From Setophaga petechia (taxonomy: Eukaryota > Chordata > Aves > Passeriformes > Parulidae): a DNA stretch of 64,000 nt. The position numbers and the translations under genes are program-made. Numbering within the stretch: the stretch's first letter is position 1; each line of letters opens with the position of its first letter. Location: contig JANCRA010000018.1 of NCBI GenBank assembly GCA_024362935.1, forward strand, positions 1,302,001 through 1,366,000, written 5' to 3'. Positions 52,431 to 64,000 of the stretch are shown piece after piece. The notes under the pieces were generated by a model. It saw only the letters and a program-made list of their open reading frames with translations, did no database searches and was not told where the DNA came from.

Positions 52431-55400
52431 CACTGCTGTCCCCTGCACACCTGCCTGTTGTCCTGGCTCTGGAAAACAAATCATTTCTCAGGTGGAGCCA
52501 GCTCAGGTTTGGGCTTTATTTCACAGTTCTGTGCTGGAGGGAGAGAGGGGCTGAGTGCTGAGGAGAAAAAGGGAGATGCACACAGGGAGCAGCTGATGGG
52601 AGCATCACCTTACTTCTCTGGGGAAGTAAAACCACAACATTCTGGAGCTGAGAATGCTTTTGCTCCAGTAGTGCTGGCTGGAGGTGCAATTTTTGCCCAA
52701 TCTTTAAATAAAAATCTGAGAGGTTGTATTGCTGGATGAAGCAGAAGAGACTGGAAAGGCCATTCTTGTGTTGTTCTGCAGTGGATCAGGTGGGTTTTTG
52801 AGCAGCCTGAGGTTTGTGGTAGCAGCCACACTCCCCTGTTGTTGTAGGGCCTGAGGCAAGCCTGAACTAGCTGGGAACACATCGTGGACATGTCTGGGAG
52901 CCTCCTGCACATCCTTCAGGGTAGCCATGACAACCATTCCTGGTCTGGAGAACAGCTGAGGATCTCACCAGCTGCTCCTGCCTCCCCTGGGTTGGGCTGG
53001 GGCTCACGGGGTTCTTCTGGAGGGGAGGTTGGGTTCACTGTCTAAGCTCTGTTCATTTTCTGAGCTGCTATTGTTAGTTAGGTGGTGCCTCTCTCTGGTG
53101 TTTATTGCCAACAAGAAATCCTTCAGAGTCAAGGTGCCTGCAGCAATTGTCACATTCACCAACTGGCAAAGCAGTGATGGCTGAATTTCACCAACCTCAC
53201 ATCTTCCATGATTCACCTGCCACAAGCATGGCACTGTTCTGGTTGGGTTTGGGGAGAAGGAGAATCCCCCAGTTCCTGCCTGCATCCACAGTGGGTTTTT
53301 CCCCTGACCCAGCAGGTCTTGTTCCCTGAGCAAATCCGTCTGTTGCTTTATCAAATTGTTCTGCCAGACTTCTGTCTGCTCCTGCAGCTGCTCTTTACAG
53401 GAGACAATGTAATCAGTGCTGTTACCACACTTGTTTTCCTCCCAGGGTTTTTTTTTAACTCACTGATCAGGAATCAGCACTTTTTCTCATTTGTGCTTCC
53501 CACACCTTTGGTGTTTAGCTTGCAGGTAGCCAAGAGTAATCTCAAAGGCAACTAATCTTAGTTTAGTCTCTGTGTGCTGAGGAACCAAGGCAATGTATCA
53601 CAGCTTTATTTTGTAGGTTTTTAAAGCCATAAATTAGTTTCTTTATAAAACCCTCTGTAAAGGTGTAAAAGAAAAGGAAATTATAACCCATTTTTTCAAC
53701 CTGTCTGACAAGTACAAGGTACTAGAATTCAACCCTTAATTGAATTTTTGGCACCTTCCTACGCCGAGTCCAGGTCTCGCTGTTTCAAAATCCGTGGTAC
53801 CTCATGTCTGTGAACTCAGTTGGAGTTTGTTGATAGGATATCTCAAAATATCTCAGCTTCCAGAGAGCGCCTGCCCCTTCTGCATTTTACTGGAACCGAA
53901 TAGTTCAGAGTTTGTGGGTGTGAGGGGGCGAATTTGTTCTGCTTCCTCTTAGTCATCCCAGCCTTCTGCTGGGGAGAGGCAGGAGCTGGAGAGGCAATCC
54001 TGTATTTATCAGATGAATGTTTTTCTTCAGCCATCACCAGGATGGGTGTCCCTTGTGCCCATGCACAGGAGCACATCTGGGCTGGCCCCAGGGCAGGTGA
54101 GCAGCAGCTCTGAGCTGGCTGTGGCCACCTGGGGAAATGTCTGGGCTGAGTTTTGGGGCTGCTGATACCTTTCCAGGTGTTTTCTGAAATGCTGAATTTA
54201 AAAGTTTCCTGGGAATTGAACCAGGTGTGACCTCAGTGCCAATACCTGCTGAAGAATGGATATCTGGAATCTTGTTGGTTTTACTGCTTATCACTGCTTT
54301 TTTCCCCTGAGAACAGTTGCAAGCCAGAACAGAACTGATATGCTCTGACAAACCTCTGTAGCAAGTGAGGATTTGTGATACACAACTGCTGTTCAAGAAG
54401 AGGCTGTGGCAAGGAGAATTTGTTTGCACTGATTCCTTGATTGCCTGGTAGGAGAGAGGCGTTCATGCATCAATTGATGAAATCAAACAAAACTCAGAAT
54501 CTGCCTGACACGCCCTCAAATGAGCAGTTCATACCTTTGGCCTTAATAACTGTAGGGCTGAGGAGTGAAAGCATTTTTACAGCTTTTTTTTATTCTCATA
54601 TTGAGCAGTGAAAGCAAAACGTGCACAGTAACATTTGAAACTGATGATTGTTGATTTTTAAACATTGTTCAGTGGGGACATTGACTCCTTTCCCACTGCT
54701 GCAGGATTATTTAACCAGATTGCATTGATGCAGATCAGCAGTGACAGACTGTACTGGGGATGTCTGAGGAAGACAGAAAAGACTGAGTAAAATTTTGATG
54801 ATACTCCCAGGGACTGTTTAAGTTTCTGGATGTGCATTACATAATGTTCAGCTTCATTTCCTTCAGCTTGAAGTGTGTTTGTGAGTAGGGTCCAGGCAGT
54901 CCAGAGATGCTCTCAGTGCTGCTGCAGTGACAATCCAGGGTGCCCTGGGCTCTGGCTGCACAGGGATGCTGAGATGCTGCTGCTCCAGAATCAGTCCCAG
55001 CTCTTGGTGGGACCCAGCCCTCCTGCCTGAGGAAGCCCAGACCCCACAGTAACCCAGCCTGCAGTGAGGCAGGGTCAGAGGAGCAGGAGCTGCTCTGGCT
55101 GGAATGACAATTAAGAGCTGGATTCCCAGTTGTCAGCAGAGCAGTGTGAGCATGAGCCAGAGGTGTGAGAGGAATTGAGTTGAGGAATTTACCACAGACA
55201 TTTCCCATTAGATGGATGAGATGAGACCATTTTCACGCTGGGAAAAGGATTGATCTGTGGTATTTTACAGCCTCCTCCCCACTGACCAGCACCCACAGAT
55301 CTTTAGTTTGCTTTAAAGCACCTTCCCTTGCATTGGACTCATTCATTTATGTTTTGTGATTTCACTTTGGAGAGCACTGCCAGCAAAGGAGCTGATAAAT

Positions 55401-57343
55401 TCTCTGCCTGTATCCGTGTGTTCCTTCCTGCCTCCCTCTCTCCTTTCCCATTGGTGTCAGTGTGGGGAACTTCACTGAACTTCATTAGGAAACCTCTCTG
55501 GACTAAAATGATGTGCAAGGGCTGGGGAGGAAATCAAAATTGTTTGGGTTTAATTCATTCCTACTGGGAACTTCTATTCTGCACAGTGTTGCCATCAGTG
55601 GGATTTGGCTTGTAGTTAAAAACATAACTTTGGTGCTTTGTCTTGTTAAGAGCATTTCAGGATAAACTTTATTTCTCTCCATCTATGTACTTACTCTATT
55701 TTCTGTCCAACTAAATAATGAAAAGTAATATAACATAATTATTTCACATGAGGAGCTTTTCGTGAGTGGTCAGAAAGAAATATGATTTTGATTTGTATAT
55801 AATGTTGGGGTTCCAGCATTGTCTAATAACAAATATTTTATTAGCTTTCAGACAGTCTGACCTGCATGTTAAACACTTAATTAAGATGTATAAATTTCTC
55901 CCCTCCTTCCCCTGTGCAATTATTTAAGCCTGTCTGGCAGTGGTACACAGGACAGAGATCAGTGATGGAGTGCTGAGCAGCTGCCTCTGCAAGTGCAAGG
56001 CTGGGGAGCTTCCCTTTCTGAAAATTGCAGATTATTTCACATCTGTTTTAACCACGTCAGGTCTCCAAGTGAGCTCAAGCTGCTCTTGATGCAGGAGTGG
56101 AAAGCTTCAGCTCTCTGTGTAATTGCATCCACACTGAGCTGCACAACTTGTTTGTATAGATTAGTGTGGGAGAGCTCCCAAATTTGGGCTCATCCTCAAC
56201 AAAAGCAAGATGAGCTCCTGCTTATCTATTTCCTGAGCACCATTTTTGGTGCCACTACAGACCTGTGTGATGGAGCTTTGTTAAGCTTTTCTTGCCTTGT
56301 GCAGCTTTTAGGATCAGAGAATAATACCTGGGCTCAGTCTATCACGGGGATGTGCTGGCTCCAGTCTTATGTAATGCTGGCAGAGGCATGCTCCAGGGCT
56401 TTGAAATAAAGAAATCTACAATGCCCCTGTTCACAGAGAAATCCAGTTATTTTCCATAGCAGAAACCTTAATATCCTTAAGTCAATAATTTATAAATGGG
56501 TAGGTGAAAAAAAATGTACTGTTATTAAGCAGTTTTGTTGGGGAAGTTTGTGGTGTGTTGATAATGTTTGGGGTTATAAATAGTGTCTCAGTGTTTCTGA
56601 AATGAATAGTGATGGTCAGAATGGTGTTTTGCAGTGGGCAGCAGTGCTGGGTAGTTCTGTCAGTGTCCTGGAACATGCAGGCAGAAGGATTAAAGCTGGT
56701 GCTTTAGGCTTCTCTGACTTTCCTGTGCTGTTCCTAAATAGACTATGAGCCTTCAGTGGACATTTCTGCTATCTTACTAGGAATCAGAGGAAGCTTGATC
56801 AAGTAATCCAATGAAGTGAAGTGATGCCACCATAGATAATTTACTGGAAATTTAGGAAGGAGAATATTTCTTACATATGTGGAAAGATGAGAGGCAAGGC
56901 TCTCCTTTTCCCCTGAACCATGTGGGGTTGTGCACTGGTTCATCTCTTCAATTTTCTCAGTTCAGCACTGAACAAAAGGCTGATGGAGGCTGGGGGACAG
57001 GAGGAATCTTAACTAGTGCTGGCACCAGTGGCTGCCAAGGCACGTGTGTGTACCCTGTTGTTCTTTGTATTTTCTCAGCTATAAAATGCCAGTAATAACA
57101 CTTAAATTATGGATCATTCAGCGCCGTGTGAGTGAATTAGATAATGCTACGTAGGCCTTTGAAGATGAAATGCAGAATATAAATGTTGTATGAAGCTCAC
57201 TGTGTGCCATGGCTATAAAAGCTGGTGATGCAGCCCCAGCATTGCTGGGAAGCATAAGGAGAGGCACTGGGGCTGCCTGTGTGCAAGTGGATGGTGTGGA
57301 GCAGCAGCATTCACACCAATCTGGGCTGTGCTGCCGAGCCCTG

Positions 57344-57462
57344 CAGCCTGGCACAGCACCCTGGAAACACTTGGGGTAAAGCTCTGAGCCTTGTCCTGTC
57401 CAGCAGCCTGGCACAGCACCCTGGAAACACTTGGGGTAAAGCTCTGAGCCTTGTCCTGTCCA
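57344..57462 (+). repeat. Near-perfect 60-bp tandem duplication
   Basis: The block at 57344-57402 is repeated at 57404-57462 with no difference that I can see, which suggests a recent duplication. Confidence 0.95.
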
Positions 57463-58521
57463 AGCCCTGCTTCAGGAGGATTTGCTCTGCTGTGCCTCGG
57501 AGGCAGAGTGGTGCCAGAGGGAAGGAGCTGAAACGGGAGCTCTGCTGGGTGCTGCTTCTCACCCAAGGCGTGCAGCAGTAGTGGGTCTCATGCCAAGGTA
57601 GCACAGAGTTTAAAGGAAAATAAAAAAGGAAGGATGAAGTTACACATTCCCTGCTCCAGGAGCTGGGATTCTACTATCAGTAGTTGTGTGTGAGCTAAAC
57701 TGGGGTAGAGTGAGAACTGTTGCTTACCCCAGAGCATTTCAGCAGAGCTTGGGGGATGGATTAGTCAGAGGCATCACCCTTTTTTAAATTTAGTTTCCTT
57801 CCTTGTTCCCTCTGGTTTTCTCACTGTACAGTACCTTTATCCTCTGAGCGGGGGTTGACTCCCAGCTAGCAGAGCTACCCAACTTCTCACTGTTATTTAC
57901 TAACAAAAGGGGGTTTATTTGGTAACTAAGGCATGATTGAGTTTCTTTTTTTCTTTCAAAGAATTTTTGGCTGCTTGCCACATGTTTTGCAACTGAGCAA
58001 CATCACGGAACAGTAACTTTGTCACGGGTGTCAGGGAGCTCTCTCACAGTGCTTGAAACTGTTTTACCTGTCGGGGGCTTCAAGTGACTTAGATAAATAA
58101 GTTCCATTTTACTGGAAGGTTAAATGAAAGAAACAGCAGATTTCTGGGTTTTTTTGTGGAAAAGTGCAGAAACACAAACCAGTTCCAGGTCAGTGCTGCT
58201 AAACAGCCACAGTTCCAAAGGGAAGGAGGGAAGGGGTTGCTGTCTTTGGGGTCTTTTCTGTAAAAGCTGTGTTTTGTTGGTCTGAGGCTGGAAGATTTCA
58301 CAAACATATCATTACACAAGGGAGGAGGCTATTTTTGTGTGAAAATACATCATCACTTCTCTTTTAATAGTGTCTCCTCCAACTAACTGCACTGTGCATT
58401 GAACTCTAGGGATTTTCTTCCCCCACAGATTTAAGATTAAAAACTTGATTACTCTTCTTTCTCTCAAGTTGAATTTTTTATTATCCAACAATCTTATTTT
58501 TGTCTCGAATTTACCTTTCAG

Positions 58522-58789
58522 ACCTTAAAATCTCAAGCAATGTATTTCCTTGGACTGCTGTCCCTGCTTGCTTTGCAAAGCGAAGCCTTCAAGACCAATT
58601 TTCCCGATGAAACCATCGCTGAGCTGTCTGTGAACGTTTACAACCAGCTGAGAGCCAGCAGGGAGGATGAGAACATCCTGTTCTCCCCTCTGAGCATTGC
58701 CATAGCCATGGGCATGGTGGAGCTGGGGGCCCATGGCACCACCCTGAAGGAAATCCGGCATTCCATGGGCTTTGACAGCTTGAAAAACG
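58522..58789 (+). CDS. SERPINI1: SERPINI1 first coding exon (residues 1-83)
   Basis: The acceptor TTACCTTTCAG ends at 58521. Eighteen nt of 5' UTR precede the ATG at 58540. The exon encodes the signal peptide, helix A and the shutter motif, and ends AAACG with donor GTGAGG, one base into G84. The start was chosen because it opens the signal peptide and matches bird neuroserpin. Confidence 0.97.
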
Positions 58790-61700
58790 GTGAGGCCTTT
58801 GCAACATTCGTTACCTTTTGTCCTAGAGGGACAGGAGCAAGGGTGGGAGCAGCCTGCTGGTGTCCATGGGTTATAAATCACTGGGTTTCCTGGTGGATTT
58901 CTGGGCAGGCTCTGAAGTGTGGGTTCTGCATGAGCTGAGAGGTGCTGGCATGTCAGAACACAGGACATTGCTCTGGCTGCCCTGGAGGACTCCAGACCCT
59001 GGCAGGGGGCTCAGAGACCTTGGCACGGAGTCAGAAACCCCTGTGCCTTCGATTTTAGCTCATGGAAACAATTCCCAACTTTGTGTGAGGAGCTACAAGC
59101 CACAAGGGTTTGAATAGAATGATAGTTAACTTGCCACAGCGTGAAAATGTAGAATTTGGGGGATTTAGAACGGGGGTTCAAGAGGCAAGATGGAGGAATC
59201 TGGGCATGTCCTGTCCTCCTCCTTCTTGTCCTCCATCTTGCCTCTTGAACCCCCATTCTAAATCCCCAAAATTCTGCTTTTTCACCCTGTGACAAGTTAA
59301 TTATCATTCTATTCAAACCCTTGTAGCTTGTAGCTCTCCACACAAAGTTGGTAATTGTTTCCATGGGCTAAAATTGAAGGCATGGGGGTTTCTGACTCTG
59401 TGCCAGGATCTGGAGTCCTCCAGGGCAGCCAGAGGAATGTCCTGGGTTCTGACACCGACATAAAACCCTGGCTGGGGTACCTGAACCTTCAACAACTGCA
59501 GCTCATCTTGGTTTCTGCTCCAAAATAAACTTGCCTTGGCCTCTAGAAAGAGAAGATTTTTAGGAACATCCTTTTGAGAGATTGTAGTGAAAGCTGGTAA
59601 GCAAAGCAGTAGTTTCAATAAAATTGCTTCTATTGGTATCCAAGGAACTGCTTTGAAACCTGAATGAAATTTCTTACTTGTGCAATGTGCTGGACCTTGG
59701 AGTCTTCAATGAAAGGATCTTGGGGAGGAATTTCTGAACACAGACATCAAACTGTGTTTGTCAGAGCCACTGCAGAGCTGGTGGCTCTCTGTGGAGGCTG
59801 CAGCACCAGCTGAGTTCTACATTTTGTGTCTAAAACAATAATGAACTATCCCATAGCTGGAATGGAGGGAGTTGTGCAGTTGATTTTTTCTGGGCTGCTC
59901 AATATTCTGGGATATGAGTGGCATTCAGTGAAAGTGTTCCCATGATTTCTGCTTGAAACACATCATTGCCATCAGTTTTAAGGTTTATTTTCCTTGGGTT
60001 TTAAATTAAGAATTTAACTTCATGCAGCAGTTCAAACTTCCTGTTTTGAAGCAGACTGCTTTAATCCTGTTCAGGATTCCTCATTACCCACCAAGAATTC
60101 TGTACTGCCCCACTAAGGATCCTGGGAAATTCTAGACCTGCTTTTGACATAGAAGAGGCTGTACAGGTCCTTAGTTTCATGATTTGGAGTTCATTTTTCC
60201 TTAAATAACTGGCATTTAAGATGGAATAGAAGTTCTGTAAGAATTTCTGCTGGCAAGATTTAGAAATGGAACCTGGTAGAAGAATTTTTTAATTGCTTTT
60301 TTTGGTGTAGAAAGAATTTCCATTGATAGCTTTGCTTCTGGTGAGACTCAAATGTCTCATTAATTAGACTAATTATAGACAGTAGAAAAAACAGGCTCTA
60401 AGTAATATGATCTTGGAGATTATTCCTTCAGATCTGAAGGTGTGTGTAGGTTTAGAAACAAGTTTGTTTTTAAAAAAATGGTTTTCTGTCGCGTAAAACA
60501 TTTTGGTGAATTTTCAGCAGAAAAACCATGGAATAATTTTCCTTTCTGAACCACTGAAGGTGTTTTTTCCTTCCCCAGGTGAAGAGTTTGCCTTCCTGAA
60601 GGAGCTCTCTGACATGGCAACTGCTGAGGAAAGTCACTACGTGCTGGACATGGCCAACTCCCTCTACGTGCAGAACGGGTTCCACGTCAGTGACAAATTC
60701 CTGCAGCTGGTGAAAAAATACTTCAAAGCTGAAGTAGAGAATGTAGATTTCAGCCAAAGTGCAGCTGTTGCTACTCAGATCAATAAATGGGTGGAGAATC
60801 ACACAAATAGTAAGTGCATGTGATCCTTTTGTGCACTTCCTGCAGGAAATGTTTCTGCTTCCAAACTCTTGGGTTGGTGCTTTTTGGGTTGTATCTGTTC
60901 TGTCTGAGACTGAAGTGTCTCCCCCCAGGAGAAGAATTCTAGTATTTCTATTTTTTTCCTGTGTAGGAATGATCTGTCATAAGTAATATTAGTCATTGTT
61001 AATCATGTAGCATCTATTTGAATATTTGTTCTCTGGTCTTACCATCTGTAACATTTATTGAATGAGACTGGTTTGATGGCAGGCATTTTAATAGTATTTA
61101 AAATATTTTTTTACAAAAGTATGGCAGAAAAGTTGTCTGCAGAGGGGTTATTGGCTTGTGCTTTGCATGTGTGGAGTATCACTCCTCCTCTGAGGAGCTC
61201 ATACTCACAAGGTACTGAGAAATAGAATAGTGGGGAATAAAAAGCTAATTTTGAACCACAAAATCAGAGTGTGTAATGTAATATTTTGCAGTGTGAGGAA
61301 ACGAGATAGCACGTTGAGAGGGTAGTTGATTTTAGGAACGCTGTCAACAGTTTCACAACACAAATTTGCAGCAGGGGAGTTAAGCACAAAATTACTGTTG
61401 TAAATATGCACACTGAGAGCTGCAGGATGCTGCTTGGCTTGGCAGCTCCCAGAGAGGTGGCATTGCCTGGAGCCAGGCACAGTCCCCATGTCTGGGAGTC
61501 TCCTGGTGGAGGGATCAAAGCACGTTCTCATTCTGGTTCCCCACTCTCAAGGTTGAGATTTTGGGAGTAATTCAGGGAGGTCTGGCTCTGACACAATGGT
61601 ACCACTGGGAATTTGGAGGGATTGGAATCACCTGGAAGGAATTAACACATCCCCATGAAGTCTGAGCACTTCAGAATCCATAATTCCTTTTGGAAAAGCA

Positions 61701-63415
61701 CAGCTCCAGAGTGGAAAAGCACCTTCTGTAATGCTTTTATTCCCTTTTGAAAATGGTCTGGTTTGTTCCAAGCAGCCATTCTGTTCCTAGCAAACTGCCC
61801 TTTCTCTCAGGCTGCAGAAATAGCTGGGTGGAAGTGAAGCAGCAGTTGCAGAGGGTTTCCATGGATGTGGGAAAAGGAAAAGCAGGGCCCACCAGGGCAG
61901 CTGGGGGGCTCTTGGTGCCAGGTTGGGGTGTTCCAGTCCCTCAGCTGGTCCCTTCTCTCTGATGTCCCCCTTGGGAAAGGAGTACGGCCCAGGCAGGTTT
62001 CAGTTCCAGCCTGTTCAGCATGTTGGGAGGCTTGGAGCAGAAAACAGAACCATCAAAGGTTCCTCTGGGCAGGAAAATTCTTATCATTTCATTAATGTAT
62101 TAACAAGATGTGGCTGAAAAAAACATAAAGAAATATGAGTACCAACTAGAAATCTGGAAATGTTTCCCTTTTGTTTTTTTTCCAACCCCAAGTGAGTGTT
62201 GGTCACACCTTCCTCCTTAGAACATTCAAGATAAAATGAAGTATAAACAGCAACCCGGAAGAAATCCAGCCCTGTGATACACAAATTTCACACCAGTTAG
62301 TCAGGATCATATGCTCCAGAAAGCAGAATTAATTTGTTTTTTAAACCATGGATTAAGGAGTAATAATCAGATGGAGGAATGTGTTTATTTTAACACTTTG
62401 CATTGCAATGTCAGCTAAAAATAGAAGTGAGCAAGAAAGCAATCTGAAGGAGGCTGTAATTCCTGAAGAACAGTGACAGATCTGGTCAGTGCACCCAGTT
62501 TACCAAACTGGGGATGATTTTGGTGAAATGGAGAGCTTTGAGATGAGCTACAGCAGGTACCAGACTGCATTCTGATGGAAATGACTTATTCAGGAGTAGG
62601 AGCAAAGCAGCTGCCACGCTCAGCTGCTGTACCTCCCATGAATACAGCAGATGCTAGATGGTTTTCCTCTTTTGCTTTTCAAGAGCTAATGCCACTGGAA
62701 CAAATGCTGGGAATTTATGTGGATTTCTGGTGCTTAGTCCTGGCTTTGAATTCAGCAGAACATCACTGAAGCTCCCTCAGAACTGGCCCAGGTGAAGCTG
62801 CAGTGGGTGCAGCTTTAAATCAAGCCCCTTTAAATCAAACACCCATTTAAGTGCTTCTCTGGATTGGAACCAAAGTTTGTACAAGTTCTGACCTTAAGAT
62901 GGAAGTGCTGAACAGTTTCATAGCAGCAGGGTAAACATTCCAAATGTGACCCTTTCTCCACGTGGCTTCCTTGTAGGGTTGCATTTAGCAGTGATCAAGA
63001 AACAGTTGCCTAACACGTCCTTGATGGAAGGGTTTCCACACCTACACTGTGATTTAGGTTTACAAAACACTGGCACTTTAATTGGAGATTTAATGAAACA
63101 TCTGAATTGGAAATTACATGTTAACACTGCTTTTTTATTTTCTTGCATTTTTCAGGCTGCCTTAAGTTTGGATTTAATGCTCACTCTGACATGCAGACTG
63201 ACAGCTGGGTTTCTTTTTAGGTATGATCAAAGATTTTGTGTCTTCAAGAGACTTTGGTGCTCTAACTCATTTGGCTCTCATCAATGCAATCTACTTTAAA
63301 GGCAACTGGAAGTCACAGTTCAGGCCTGAAAACACCAGAACTTTTTCTTTCACTAAAGATGATGAAAGTGAAGTGCAAATTCCAATGATGTACCAACAGG
63401 GAGAGTTCTACTACG
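58540..63415 (+). CDS. SERPINI1: SERPINI1 / neuroserpin, residues 1-226 (gene continues past window)
   Basis: Three coding exons (58540-58789, 60579-60809, 63221-63415) join in phase 1 at each junction. Known role: a secreted, axonally released serpin that inhibits tissue plasminogen activator in the nervous system. Residues 1-16 form a signal peptide ([16 protein letters not shown]). The shutter-region motif FSPLS contains S49 and S52, the positions altered in human familial encephalopathy; both are normal serines here. N157-H-T is a glycosylation sequon at the same number as in mammals. Serpin helices and strand 3A ([23 protein letters not shown]) are clear. The reactive-centre loop and C-terminus, about 185 residues, lie beyond 64000. 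No frameshift or stop is present in these exons. Confidence 0.97.
58790..60578 (+). other. SERPINI1: SERPINI1 intron 2
   Basis: GTGAGG donor and CCCCAG acceptor, phase 1. It contains the near-palindrome; the remainder (59455-60578) shows no repeat or exon. Confidence 0.95.
58951..59454. mobile_element. 500-bp near-palindrome made of two inverted LTR-like pieces
   Basis: The left arm (58951-59197) and right arm (59229-59454) are reverse complements with a 31-bp spacer. The ends are TGTCAGAACACAGGACATT and its complement. The left arm has an extra block of about 20 bp (near 59000-59025). The arm sequence resembles a passerine LTR 5' end that I recall, so two truncated LTRs head to head, or one foldback element, would explain it. 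It lies in SERPINI1 intron 2. Confidence 0.85.
60579..60809 (+). CDS. SERPINI1: SERPINI1 second coding exon (residues 84-160)
   Basis: The acceptor CCTTCCCCAG ends at 60578 and the donor is GTAAGTGC. The exon encodes [20 protein letters not shown] and onward to NKWVENHTN, including the N157 sequon. It is 231 nt, phase 1 at both ends. Confidence 0.97.
60810..63220 (+). other. SERPINI1: SERPINI1 intron 3
   Basis: GTAAGT donor and TTTTAG acceptor, phase 1, 2.4 kb. No named repeat or nested gene seen. Confidence 0.95.
63221..63415 (+). CDS. SERPINI1: SERPINI1 third coding exon (residues 161-226)
   Basis: The acceptor TTCTTTTTAG ends at 63220 and the donor is GTGAGTTAG. It encodes [20 protein letters not shown] and on to [11 protein letters not shown]. 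It is 195 nt, phase 1 at both ends. The next exon should begin in the conserved EFSDGS segment and is outside the window. Confidence 0.97.
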
Positions 63416-64000
63416 GTGAGTTAGACCTTTAGCAATTTAGAGCTACTCAATCTTCACTTAATGGGTTTGTTGCAGTAATATCCACTTGTATTGTTGTCTC
63501 TTTTTCCACCTAGAATTTTTAATGTGCTGTTTGCCCAAAGAAGGGACTCTGAGTTTGGTTTTTTTTTCCTTAATGTGTGTATTATAGCTGGTAGCAACAT
63601 TTATAATGACTTGCTTGGTGCCTTAGGATGGATTTCAGAATATTTATCCATTGGATTGAAGTTATTTGCAATTCTTGAGCTAGTCCTGCTTATCACAAAA
63701 ATATTTTTCTTGTGCTGTGCTAAACATTCAAATGAATAATGTTTGTTCTTTGCTGTTGGACTGGTATAATAGAGGTTCTTTGAACAGCAGAACTAATGAT
63801 CATTTTTAGTTGGAGCTTGAGCTCCAAGAGGGTTCTAAAATGTCTGGCAGCATTTGGCTCAATCTCATCACTGAAAAATCCTCTCTCCTGAATAAGATCT
63901 CTGCCCATTTCCCTGAAAGTCTCAGCAGCATTAAATTCCAGGCTCTTCTCTGCCTAACCACTGCAAGTTATGTCCCAGAGCTGTGATTATCTACAAACTG
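63416..64000 (+). other. SERPINI1: SERPINI1 intron 4, start only
   Basis: It begins with GTGAGT after G226 and runs off the window. No further coding exon is visible before 64000. Confidence 0.9.

Larger units (their letters stand above)
32976..58521 (+). other. SERPINI1: SERPINI1 intron 1 (25.5 kb)
   Basis: It runs from the CpG-island donor to the acceptor before the start codon. It holds the minisatellites and microsatellites listed separately. The stretches 33.5-36.9, 37.3-38.6, 39.4-42.2, 42.3-45.9, 46.5-48.1, 48.4-49.9, 50.8-52.3, 52.4-57.3 and 57.5-58.5 kb show no supported gene, only AT-rich intronic DNA with short chance frames. Confidence 0.8.

Noticed and set aside
55993..56409. 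138-codon frame in SERPINI1 intron 1
   Set aside because: No recognisable domain and no exon borders; within a long intron such lengths occur by chance.

Overview
This is a stretch of vertebrate nuclear DNA, almost certainly from a songbird (passerine). The evidence is short AT-rich introns, CR1 LINE 3' ends, solo LTRs of a type I recognise from finch-like genomes, many minisatellites, and a neuroserpin whose wording is bird-like (signal peptide beginning [10 protein letters not shown]). There are no bacterial-type operons; nearly all open reading frames are chance frames in repeats or introns.

The window holds two genes head to head on a shared CpG-island promoter at about 32.15-33.52 kb. 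PDCD10 (CCM3, cerebral cavernous malformation 3) runs leftward. Its seven coding exons between 26227 and 20744 rebuild a complete 212-residue protein with every splice phase matching, and a non-coding first exon ends at a donor at 32591. SERPINI1 (neuroserpin) runs rightward. A non-coding first exon has its donor after 32975, a 25.5-kb first intron follows, and three coding exons at 58540-58789, 60579-60809 and 63221-63415 give residues 1-226 of a roughly 410-residue serpin. The rest of the gene lies beyond the window.

Region by region: 1-18.0 kb is gene-poor intergenic DNA downstream of PDCD10. It contains CR1 fragments, four solo LTRs of one family (three with perfect 6-bp target duplications), a second LTR family at 5.2-5.9 kb, and a 16-bp minisatellite interrupted by one LTR. 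From 18.0 to 20.74 kb lies the PDCD10 3' untranslated region and possible extensions. From 20.74 to 32.6 kb is the PDCD10 gene body. From 32.6 to 33.0 kb is the promoter and both first exons. From 33.0 to 58.5 kb is SERPINI1 intron 1, with four sizeable minisatellites and an exon-like CpG-bearing patch at 36.94-37.28 kb. From 58.5 to 64 kb are SERPINI1 coding exons and introns 2-4, with a 500-bp near-palindrome in intron 2.

The two genes are not in one pathway. PDCD10 is a scaffold of the CCM and STRIPAK/GCKIII kinase complexes, and neuroserpin is a secreted tissue-plasminogen-activator inhibitor. They share regulation through the promoter, where I see a good ZNF143/Staf-type site between the two first exons. 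I found no new multigene system. The most interesting signals are structural: a 213-bp pure-purine tract beside the tiny PDCD10 coding exon 2, inverted LTR pairs, and a 109-bp minisatellite carrying a regularly spaced 5' splice-site motif inside a long intron.
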